Of a DNA stretch of 64,000 nucleotides, positions 23,001 through 35,000 are shown piece by piece; positions within the stretch are counted from its first letter, which is position 1, and every line of letters starts with the position of its first letter. Under the pieces are notes generated by a model. It was not told where the DNA came from, did not search any database, and saw only the letters and a program-made list of their open reading frames with translations. The stretch is from Spirometra erinaceieuropaei (lineage: Eukaryota; Platyhelminthes; Cestoda; Diphyllobothriidea; Diphyllobothriidae), in NCBI GenBank assembly GCA_902702965.1, contig CACRXP010000120.1, positions 568,636 to 632,635 on the forward strand, read 5' to 3'. The position numbers and the translations under genes were made by a program.

Positions 23001-26000
23001 CAGTGGTGGACCTTGTCACTAGTCTCGGCCGAACTGCCCTGTGCATGCGACCCGTCCAAAACGGTGCTTGCAGCTTTCACTGCTCTCTTTCTCTCATGCT
23101 CTCTGATTGTTCGCCTGCCCTAATCGACGACGAAGGCGGTCATGCGCACAGTGCCATGGCCACCACCGACACTGTCGCGGCGTGCCTGCTGCCCATCCGC
23201 TGTCGGCTTTCGTCCCCGGCAGTCTGCCCCATGACGGTTCGCCCATCGTCCTCGTCGCTGGTGGTGGTCGAGCTCGTCTTCCTCCTCCTCCTCCTTCTCC
23301 ACACTGTCTTCGTTGTCGTTAGTTTTTTTCTCTTTCGTGCGTGCGTGTGTTCTGTTGCCACTACTGCCTGTGTGTTGTGTGTGTGTGTGTGCTCGGCTGC
23401 GAAGAACACGCGCATTCGGGTACGCTTGGTGTACGTGCGCATGCCGTTGTTTTGATTGTTTCATCAGCAGCACCGGTCCGCTCTACACAGAGTGAGAGAG
23501 AGGCCTTGGGTCTGTCTGTGTGCCTGTGTGTGTGTACGTTGGCGGAGGCGCGTCCGAACACTGCTACAGTAGGCGAACGGGAAGAGGCATCCTGTCATCT
23601 GTCACTGTGTGCATGTGTATTTGTGCCTCCGTGCCCTCGCACAGCTGGAAGCCTACGTCGAACGGGAAAACACATAACTGTTGCACGAGACGTGCTGTAC
23701 TGTTCTTGCGTCCAGCCGGAATTCTGTCCAACACTTGCCTCTTGTGGTAGGAGGCGCTCACCAATCGTTCTTACGGAACTCACTCGTTCCGTTGTGCCTT
23801 ACGGGCTCTCGAGCCCAACCAGCAGCCGCACAGCGGCGCATGATATAGGCAGAATGGTATTGCCGACAAAGAGGCGTGAACTCCTAATTAACAGGTCGCG
23901 AGTGCGAGCCTCGGATGTTCCACACTTCGAGGTTAGGTATGACTGGCTGACGACGGCTAATAAGCCAGAAATGGCCATTCCAGTCTCCCTTGTCTTTGTC
24001 GGCAATATCATTCTACTTGTCTGTTGATCGTCACAATTTTCGCAGAATATCATTCCCTTGACAGGATTTCGGAACATTTGTTGACCTGTGGCAATTACAA
24101 AATCGATCGGGACGTCTTTTTACGTCGATCGACTGCTACGCACTCGTAACTGTTGTTTGGTGCACATATGTGAACACCAATACAGTTCGCCCTGAAGAAG
24201 CCAGACTGACGCTGAACCACTGATAGGATCTCGGCTTATCTATGATTGACGATTCATTGGTTAGGTCACATATGTTAGTTATTTTCCGATCCTGGTCATT
24301 CCTGTCTGCAGTTTATTCAGCCCTTTCGTGAACCATCTCCCGCCTCCCCCTTAGATTATTGTTTATACGCCATCCCACCACACCAACAAGACTGCTTCCT
24401 TCGTCGTTACGCACGCGTACCCTATGACTCGTGTTTGGTTGTTGCAGTTGTGCAATCAACGACGCGTTCTTGAATCCGATGACAGTTAAGAAGACCAACG
24501 TAACATTCTCCTCGCTCCTTCTTTTTGCTCATCGCACCCCAGTGGTAAACCTAGGCCACCCCTCGTCTTGGTCGACCTACTGCTCTTATTGTGCGTAATC
24601 ACTTCTTAGATTGGTACGTAGTCAAACAGATCGCTCTTCACCTATCATTGCGTACGTGTTTTTGCTTGGCTTTTTTATAACGGTCAAGTGTTTCCTGACT
24701 GAACGGATATACGCCTCGTCTGGCGCACGCGTTGGCATACTTGGTTTGTCATATTTTTTGTTCTGTGAATCCAGTGGTTTCCCTGCTTCGTTGAGATGAT
24801 TCGCTATGACGTGTAAGCCGTTGCGGATCGGCGTGAATCAAACGCACCTGCGCGGCTAAAGGGACTAACTGCGTTCCTCTGGTTGGTCAACGCTCCAATG
24901 TGCGAGCATGTATTCGCCCTCCGAATTGCCACGGCTTTGTGATTACGCAGTTAAGTCTACTCGGAGAACCCTGCATGTTTGTTTGATACCAAGTAAACAC
25001 TTGTGCTCCATTTACCGCCATTGCAAGCGGTACATCTCAGCGCAGTCACCGGGGACTCCAACATAGCGTCGCGTGGACCATACACATTTATTTAAGTACG
25101 TACAACAGTTGTGCCCCTGCATCGGGCCTCTTTGCAGATGCGCGGGGACCACCATAATCACGGGAGCTAAATAGGATTCTGACAGGCGTTATCGCGAATG
25201 TGTACCCATAACAAAGGCCAACATTGGGGATGTGGTGGCAGGCTCAGGCTGCGCCAACTGGGATCCGTCCCGCCCTCCCCCATTTGTGTTACTGTTCAAA
25301 ATCCTGGTCAAGTGTTTGTTGTGGATCAGGGGTGGGATGGTACGCCTAAGTGTGAATTCTGGCCGTACCAGCCACTTGCGCCCTCTCTCGCCTCCGGTCT
25401 TCTTCACTATACCATGAAACCGGATCCAGCTGGGGAAGAAGGAGGGAGCGCGGTAGACGCAGCGCAAGTCTGCTATCACCATAAACTAACTCACGCGCTA
25501 GTCACCCTCTCTGCTCTCACCCTGCTGTGGAGCACACGGCGGACATCGTCGAAATCGACGGTTAAACTCCCGTATGAGTGTAGCTGCAAGATCGACTTGC
25601 CAGAACCTGCCATTGCCACAGGAAGCGCTACTCATTCTAACAACGTCCCCCCACATATCGCTAATAAAGACGCGTTACCTGATGAGTTGCCTCTTCTCAT
25701 TCTTGAGAGCACGCCTTTTGCCTTGTTTGGGAACGTATGCACTCGTGTTAAGTGTACGGTGTTCTTTCAAGAGGTATTTTACAGATTAATGGCCCTCTGG
25801 ATCTCTATGGTTTTGCTTGAAGCATGGCTTCGCGGACCTCTTTCAAACTACACCCTCTTCGACTATGTGCGAGCACGGCAAGCACAATTAGTCCATTTGG
25901 GTTTCTTGTCTTTGCTGCTTTCGCCGCCGATCGTGAGAATATACATACGCGCACAAATACAAGCTTTAAATGTGTGTGATGGCGCACTTGCGAATGCACC

Positions 26001-29000
26001 TACCACACATTCCCCTGCCCCGCGCTCTGGCTCTGCGGTGGGTGAATGGGCGCGCGTTGTGTACCTAGAGGACGAGCGGCACTGACCCACCGCGAAATAC
26101 CATTATAGGGCGCCTGTGTGTGCTTGTCAAGCAGTGCGCGCTGGTCACACAGGCCCCACACCAGACATGTGCAATCATTGCCCTCCATGTGTGTGCGTGT
26201 GTGTGGGGCCTTACGCTCCCCCTCTCCTCGCATGCAACTGAAGCACTGACCGGGACTCTGCCGGTCTGAAGACGAAAAAGAAAAAGATAGAACGAGAGAG
26301 AATGGATTGCGACCACCCACACGTATACCCTCGTCGTATTAGTGTGTCTGCGTGTGTGTTACCATCACCATCGGCAGATTGTCGTGGAGACGTGCCCACC
26401 CCTCCCTCTCCCCATGCGTCACAATGCGAATACGTGCGCACATGCCGGTGTTTTTTTCATTCTTTTTTTTCTCTCCGTCTTGGATCGCACATAGCCTATT
26501 CTCGCTGCCTCGCTCCAGAGCCAGATGACAGTTTGCCGATGACGCTCTTGGCTTTATATCGCACCACATACATAGGTGCATATTGTATGGTTGCTGCCGT
26601 AACAACTGGGCTGGCCTCGTCGATTGCACATTCGTGTTCTCATGCACAGCAGCTCTCTGGCGCGCACACTTTCCACCCACCTATTTCTTTGACTCCCTTT
26701 CGATTGAAATGTGAGGGGGGGTTGTGGACGGGGGGCACGAAAACCCGTGGTGCTCGCCGATCAGTTACAGTAAATACTTGTTCCTCTGTCCCTTGGAGCT
26801 CAGTATAGAACCCTTGTAAGCAGTCGAATAGCGACAAGTGGTCATACAGAAGGAAGAGTACCGACAAGGGCCAGGGAAATTGGGGTAGTAATTTCGGACT
26901 TATTAGTAGTCGCCAGGCAGCCATACCCGACCCTAGATGTGCAGGATCTGGGATTCGGATCCCGACCCTTTGGTCAACGGGCCCGTGGCTCAACGATCGA
27001 GTGTTGGACAACAAGGATTAAAAACGGCAACAAATTAAAAGCTATCCTCCGTCGATCATTGTTCTTTTGCCTGTGATAAATCCATCAGATATTAAGGGGG
27101 TCAGATTGCTTATAGTGGTTTGTTAAGTGTTCAATTATTGAGTGCAAAGCCAAGTCTTCCTTACCTTGAAAGCTTCTCCTTTTCATTGTGTCATTTCCCT
27201 GTGGAGATGTCTTCAATGGGAATCAGGTCTGGACTTCCCGCTGAGATATCAATTCTGCCGAGGCTGACCGTTGTTTAGAAATATAATATCTCAATGGTAA
27301 GCGTTACTAGAATTGACACCTTTTGTGCGACGAGGGGGGGTCGTTATCCTGCAAAATTTAGGTGCCCGTTCGGAGTCGGTAAATTCTCTTGCAACCGTGG
27401 AAATCCATCACCAGATCGACGAACTGCTTTCTCTTGGTGGTGATATCTGCTATTGTTCATTCCATGGGACCGCTTTCCGCGTTTCATGGCCATCAGGCTG
27501 AGTGCGATTTCTTGAGAATCTCTTCTTTCAAAGTTAAGCGCTCTTCCAGAATCGAGGTCGACGATCAACATGATCATTAGCATATAAAAACGTCCCCTTA
27601 CCGAGTTCCTACATAAACATAACCTAATCATATCAGTGTACCGGTTAAAACCAGCTCACTTCATTCGCAGAGAGATTATTGGTAACTTCTCTGTTAATAG
27701 TCTTAGCACGAGTTTTTAGTGGTATTTTTGGCCTCCGAAGGATAAACTCGGTACAACTCACTCGTGGGCCGTTTTTTGTCCACTCGAATTGTTTCTGAGC
27801 ACAGACTGGCTTCTAATGCTTAGGCTTCCTTCCAACCGTTTCTCGCGGCAGCCGTCCTTCTCCTACCTTCCGAGTGCGCTCAAAACCAGCGCAGGCCCCG
27901 TCATTTTTGCTGCACGGCATAATAGAGAGTATTGGCAGCATGTCGCCAGTATTACTTACGCGCTGGTGTACACCTGGTACCTCTCAGTTTAATCAAAAAA
28001 GTTACTGTCAGCCACTTTTTGAAAATTCAGAATTTTTAGAGGTAAAAGCTCTCCTGCTTTCTTGAAAAGACACTCCTTTTTGTCACCTGCTGGCCCAAGC
28101 CAATTCACGCGGAGACGGAAAATTCAGCTTTCGGCTTGCTGTAGACTTTCCTTGCTTGCGCTAATGTCTAACCACAGGAGAAAGGGCACAAACGTGCGCA
28201 CTTCGTGTGGGGCAGGTTGCAGCATAGAAAACATAGCCGAATATTGAAAACTTCCCAACGTTACCTCCTCCAAAAATAAACCCGAAAAAACGGTTTGGCA
28301 AAAAAGCTTTTTCACGCAAAACAGTAGTATAGAAAGTAAAATCACAAGAAATCTCTCGCCTACTATGGTTCCATCGGGTTTCAATCAAGGGATACGCAGT
28401 TTACACCTGCGCGAGGGTTAATGCATCGTAAGTGGTCAATAACGTTACCAGGTCACTCCTTACGGCAGGCGTCAATCAGCATGGCCCTAACCATGAGGTT
28501 AAAGAGAGCAGGAGCAACTACACTATCTTTCTTTACCTCATCTGCCAACACAAAGGCTTTTACCACTGACCCACCGTCCACGACTCGCACCATCATGCCA
28601 TCGTGCAGGTATCACACCATTCGCACTAATCTCTCCGGACTCAGCATGATTTTCCAATGCCAAAGGAGTTTAACGAACCAACAAGGATAATCTGTAGGCT
28701 AACTCTCATTTCCTCGTGTCTGTCCTGCAGACGGCGGGCTAAGTAGACTAAATTAAGGGCTCCACAGTTCTTCCAGAACCCACATTGACTCTCCGAAATG
28801 CAGCCCTTGTTCCGGGTGTGTTTCCAGGTGGTTGCGTAGCACACGTGCCCCCAAGACGAGTCACGCGGTAGATGGGCTAGACCGATAGGGGGGAGGGTAC
28901 ATCGCATTCTGTCAGGCGTTATCTCGAGCGCACATCCATAACAAATGATAACATTCGGGGTGCGGTGGCGGACCCTGTTGTCGGCTCGCGCGGCGCAAAC

Positions 29001-32000
29001 CGGGATCGTTGCCGCCCTTCCATTGTTTTTTGGTTAAACTCCCGGTCAAGTGTTTGTTGTGGACCAGGGCGTGTAGTGGTACGCGTAAGTGTGTGTTTTT
29101 ATCGTGCCAGCCACCTGCTGTGGCCAATCCCACCTCCGATCTTCCTGACTTGGTCATAACACCGAGCCCACCTGGGGGGGAGGGGGAGGAGAGAGTGTAG
29201 TAGATGCTGTGAGAGTCTACTATCACTATAAAATAATTTACATACAAGTCGCTGTCCCTTCTCTCGACCTGCTGTGGATCACACGGGGGTCATTGTCGGC
29301 AGCAACAGTCGAACCGTCGCTGTTCTTGTCTCTACACCTTCCGAAACAGCGAGGCCTGTGCTGGGATTGGGTCGGCGCCCAGAGATTTCTCGTCTTACAT
29401 CACAGGACAGGTTCTGAACACTAGAATGCATTACCAACGGAAGCAGCCTATTGGTGGCTTCTGAAGCGCATGCCCCAGTACTCCAGAATCCGCAAATTCT
29501 TCGACAACAGGGGTGCGCGATATAAGATGAACGACAGCGCTGTTCTGTCCACATGAACAGCTTTAGTGGCCAAAATTAGGCTCTACACGGTGTACTGTGA
29601 TAGGCGTACATTTCAGTTTATCCTACCTTGCGAATCGACTGGCTATTGTGCATATACCTTAGCCACCTTTTCATTGGTAAGTGGGCGTGGAAGAATGTGG
29701 CCACTTGCGTCTGTCGTTATTTCTCTCGAGAATTGTCTCTTTTGTTTATTAGCGGTCGTCATTCAATCACTCCTCAGTCCCACACCTCGATTGCCTGGAA
29801 TTCGAACCGCGACTCGAATACTCAACCAACTAGCTGAGGGCTCATTGCCTGGTCAATTACGGTAGAGCTTATTGGAAGTCTCATGGGGATGGTGATTGCC
29901 AATCTATTCTGATGGCAGGGCAGAATACAGTGACTCTGTTCTACTTTAGTTCATAGGCAGTTGCTTGACGATGAACAATCACAGATCCAGAAGTACAACC
30001 GACTGAAACAGCAAAAGCGGGAACACACAGTTCGAACTCACTTTCTGCCAGACAGTCATAACGCAGCTGACGCAAGTGCACCTAGTGACTCATCCATTGC
30101 TTCCAGTAGTCACCTCGCCTTTATAACTGGTGGCGACGTACACGATGGGGTATAATGAGGAGTGCCTTCTATTGACCCAACTACCCTTCTGGCAAGATGT
30201 GGTTTGGTAACCCCACCTGATGGACACAATACTGTTGGGATTGGGGTTAAGGGTTAGGGTTAAAGGCTAGGGTTTGGGATTAGGGGTTAGGGTTAGGGGT
30301 TAGCGCAACTGTTTCTCAACTATTCGAAGTACAACCACGCATTCCCAATACCTTTTCTTTTACATACAACCACTTGACCTCGTCGCCTGTGCGTTCACCA
30401 GCCCCACCTGTAAAAATCCCTACTACCATCGCTCCCGTATTAGAGGCGAATGGGATTTGTTTACTTCAGGTGGGGCTACAGAACCACATCCGGCCACCCT
30501 TCTTCTCCAGAATTATCCATTGAGCAGACAAGGTCAAGACAATCGAAGGTTAGGCATTTTAGAGGTTTGTCCTTGTCTGTGCGCACGCATTCAATCACGC
30601 CGAGTGGGGGGTTGAGAAAGGTCGCATATCGACTGGACTCACGTTATCACGCGTACAGCCGCCAAGCGTACAATTTGCTCTCATGAAGGAGCCTTTGTTC
30701 TCTGCCTTTTCTCAACGCAACCTAGTCATCCTCCCCCCTCCCCACGAGAAACCATTTCAGTCACAAACTGTGCCGTCCTGAGAATTTGTTAGCCCAGACA
30801 CCAACCGTTTCTGGAACTTAGGTTAGACGCACATTCATTTGTGGTCACTGCCTCCCATGCATCTCCCTCCGACCCCTCTGTGTATGCAGGCGGGAATATT
30901 GGTGCTGATTCAGTCCGCGACTGTGATGCTCATCTTCCCAGTCCTCCTCAAACTCGATGTTATGCGGCGTGCCAAACAGCGTATGGACGTCCTTTGCTGT
31001 CTGCGCCAGTCCGTGGCGCCGCTCAATCTTCACTCCGTCTACCCCGTCAGTGACTGCGCTCCCACCCCCGCTGCGTCCGATCGTCCAGTTGCCTCCGCCA
31101 AACCGGTCGACGAGCGCGAAGAGACTGTCAGCGCGGCAGCGGCTGCAGCAGCAGCGGCGGCGGCAGCAGCTACCGCTGCTGAAGTTAGCCTCTCGCTGAT
31201 GCCTCTCATCGAGTCCGCCTCCGCGAAAGTTCGTCTCCATCATAGTAGTGGCTCCGGTGGTGCCTTCTCCACCCTCAAGGTCTCAGTATCGACCAAACCG
31301 CAACCGACCGCTACGCCCGCCTCCGCCATGTCTCCCTATCCTGCGGTTCCTTCTGCGGTTGCCGGCCAGGCTGACTACTTGGTGAGTTTATCGCTTTTTC
31401 GCCTTGGCAGCTCTCCATTATTTTTAAAACTTGACGGATTTTTCAAAGTGTGGATGTCAGAAGCAGCATATTTGACTTCTAGCCTGCGCCTTGAACAGCC
31501 TCCTGTTGGAAGGCTGCCTACTGACGAGGTTTAGTTAGAAACTATGGATAGGCCAACCTTTTTGGCTAGGTACGGTCGTTGGGGCATCGGGCTGTTGCCT
31601 CCTACTTGTCTCCTTTTTCATTCGTTTTCATTCTCACTACCGATCAGGAACCTTAAACGCAGATACTCAACGTCGCAGATAATCAACGTCGAACCTGATG
31701 CTGAGACGTCTCTACGTCAGTGAACCTCGATATGTGAAATATAACACTGGCTGATGATGGCTGGTCTGCGGCGACTGAGAGGCCTAGTTATGACTGGACG
31801 AAAAAACAATTGGGGAGCATACTGATTATCAGTATCAATACCCAAACCGCCCTCCCCTCCTTGATTTTTGCTTTCATAACTCCGCTTCGACGCACCCTCA
31901 TCAGTCTGACATCTCATGTCCGTTGGGTCAACGCCGGCCGCATTTCGGTCAAAATAATAGGGTCACAACCTTCTCATGTTCCGAATGTCTGAACGCTGTG

Positions 32001-35000
32001 CGATAGAAGACATTTAAATGTTTAAATCTTTGCCCCGGCGTGGGGACATTAAACTACCATTAACGGCTGCCCTTTTCAAAGAGATAACAAGACGTGTCCT
32101 GTCAACTGCGCATGTGTTTGGACACCTACTTCTCACGCATTCGCCTCATCGTTCACAAAAAGTTACCATCCGTATGGACCTGCGGACAAGTAAGTACAAA
32201 TCTTTTTTACAGGAAATGATGCGTGGTGGAAGGAGGAACGAAAATGGGACGATTCCTATACCAAGCCGATTAGGTGCATTTCGCCAGAGAAGGTCCCGTC
32301 CGCTACAGGGAATGCTGAATTCCACTCACGTCACTTCAGTACAGCACCCAGGCAGAAGACGCGACATCAGGAGTTCGTCTTCCTTTTAGGCGCATCGATT
32401 CTTGTATGAAGCGGGAGTGTGATGGTCCTGCCTCCCCAAAGCCACTCACTCTGCTGTCTCGTCATTATGTAGGCTGGCCTCTGCGCACGCCTGCTGGTGT
32501 CAAAATTGAAACGAGTACCTTGCGCTAATTGTCGCGTAGGCGACAGCGGTCGCGGGAATATCCGCCATTGACCTCCCCCCTAGCCTCATAATTAATGTAG
32601 TCTCTGCCGCCGGATGGGCATTGTGTTCCGTCATCACCGCTGGTCCCTTGTTTACAGCGGCTTTTGTCGTGGTCGTCGTCGCCGCCGCCGCTGCCGTCGT
32701 CGTCGTGGTTTTTGCCCGCACACTCCCCCCACCACGCCCTCGTCCTCATCTGGTCGCTCGGGCGCAGGTGAGACAGCTGGGAGAAGACTGAGGCCAAGTG
32801 GGCTTCTGCTGCTACTGCTGCTCTGTGTGAGTGAGTGTAACTATGCCGCAGGCGGTTCGACAACGACGCGGGCATCTAGCACCTCCTCTCTGAGAAAATT
32901 CAGTTACATCAGGACCCATGTGAACAACACGACCGACGCAAGCAGCCGCATTCTTCCACGTCTGAAAAGGAGGTTGAGAGATATGCAAAATAGCTGGCTG
33001 CCTCTTAAGGCAGAAGGAGCCCAAATGTGTGCGAACCGCGGTAAAGTCGAGAACTTCGCTCCGCTTCGAGGCTTCGACTGCTGTTTTCGGAGGAATCGCG
33101 GATTTTGGAGCACTTGGCCAAGCACTTTGAGGGGTGTCCTTGGCTAAGCTGTCTGTAATTTATGAGACAGCCGTCAGGTGGCAAGTCGTTCTAGTCTTAA
33201 ACATCTTCCCTCTGTGTAGAAGACGGTGAGGGCAGTGCGGGAGATTAAAAACGAAAATCCTTGGGCGTCGACGCAATTCCAGCATAGGTCCGCATACACG
33301 ATAGTCCGCAACTTCTGGACGGATCAGTCTCGCTATTTCTCGAAACGTGGGAAGAAATGCTACAAGAGTTCCACGACGCTCCCATTGTTCGCATCTACAG
33401 ACGGAGAGACGACCGATAAATCTGCGACAGCCATCGCGGAATTTTCCTTGCCTACATTTCAGACAAAGTCTTTACCCGTGTGCTACGCAATTGTCTGAAT
33501 ACGCACCTGGAGTAAGAACTGCATCTCAGAGGGTCAGGGTGGATTCGACATCGTGGCCCGCGTAATGAGGTCTGGAAAAGCATGCTGGAATTCGGATGTC
33601 GGGGAAGATTTATGCAATTGGCCTGAAAACCACGCGATGTCATGATGGTGCGCGTCATGGACAGTAAGTCAGTGCTGGAAACACTTGTGTTGACAGATTG
33701 GACGAAGAAGGATTGTGCAGTTGTCCCCGCTCTCTTCTACTTCACGCCTGCTTTGAGGAGCCACCTTCATATGCACGTTATACACCCTTAGGACATCACA
33801 GGTCGCTCCTACGACAACCAAGGAGGGCAATTTCCAGCGTCGCATTGATCACACACGCACTCACACATATACATATGCATACTGGCTTTTTCGAAGTCTT
33901 AACATGGCCTAGATGACTACGCCTGTGTGGCGCGCGTTGCCGGAGGTTTCCACAACACGTTGAACACTACACCAATCTCATAATCAGTCGGCCGAGATGC
34001 TTACTCCACTCATCACAGAACTCGTAGTTTCCAGGGCTGCCAACTGACAAGATGATCTTCTCCTGCTAACGATTAAGAGTCAGGCTCCAACGGCCCCTTG
34101 TTGACGTGACCATTAGGGCGTTCTCAGTGAGATCCGAGAGATCCTGATACGCAGGGAGTTTGGGACTAGGTCTTGTGTGGCATTCGCAGGCTGTGTATTC
34201 AGCTTTGTCAGCATCTACCACAGCGGGAGGAGAAGCTGGGGCGGATGCAGCGTAAGTTCGCTCTTTAAGCAAATTCACGTGCGAGCATCGGCTGCACTCG
34301 CCTCGTAGGATACATCACGTTGCGTTCATTTTCACGGAAAACTGGGAACATGTGAATCTCGTAGGTATGAGAAAATGCCTTTTCAACCAAATCTTTATTG
34401 GCTCTGACTTATAATCTAATTCAGCTAGTGTTACTGCCTGAAACACGGTGGGATTATTGAGAGTATGTTCTGTATGTTTTGCATGTCGCCCTCTCGATCA
34501 CACAGCACAGCCGTCCTAATAGTTGTTGTTCTTTTCGAGCGCAATTTTCGAATTGACATGTGCGGGCTAGCTGATTCAGCCTGCGGACATTTGTTTCGGT
34601 GTGTGTCCGTGCGTGTGTGTGTGTGTGTATGCAGGCTGCGCGGCCCACCGCAGCGTACTGTTTTTTCACACGGACTCTGTGGGAGCAATTGTTATATGTA
34701 CAGAGCCATTACGGAACGCGGTGTGTGGTCGACCCTCCTCTCCTGTCATGACGGGCTGACGGCGCCTACGCGCACCCCGGGACAGTTTGGTGCGTGGCTA
34801 GCACACACACATACACTCCGTATGACCTGTCCCCCCCCTCCCCTCTCCCCCAAGTACCATAATATCAGTAATAATCACCAGCGTGCACGACGGTCCAACA
34901 GGCCCTACAATGTCCGTGCAGCTTCCGCCTTTCATCCGTCCACCCGCTAATATGTACCTCTTCTCGGATTCCCAGAGCTGGTGGCGCTGTGGCCTCAGAC

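Larger units (their letters stand above)
21659..30889 (+). other. Patched intron f
   Basis: About 9.2 kb. Holds family-A copies (22.69, 25.17, 28.9 kb), SINE pieces (23.75-24.03, 26.7-27.0, 29.7 kb), a minus-strand LINE fragment (28.46-28.88 kb), a TIR element with telomere-like repeats (30.2 kb) and GT/CA-rich tracts. Long open frames at 23.3-24.0 and 25.2-26.1 kb are repeat-derived. Confidence 0.75.

Noticed and set aside
23341..24027. 228-codon open frame
   Set aside because: Composed of a GT microsatellite read as Cys/Val followed by SINE sequence; no gene-like composition.
25198..26085. 295-codon open frame, the longest single-exon ORF outside Patched coding sequence
   Set aside because: Its first 390 bases are a family-A repeat copy, and the remainder has no recognisable domain or conserved start context.
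31735..31800. 'ggctgatgatggctggt' as a further hammerhead core
   Set aside because: No GAAA at the right distance and no stem I partner; at best a scrambled SINE fragment.
32614..33147. Arg/Ser-rich 177-codon frame with a poly-Leu stretch resembling a signal peptide
   Set aside because: Produced by CGT/CCG triplet-rich DNA. No homology, and the antisense strand is equally open.
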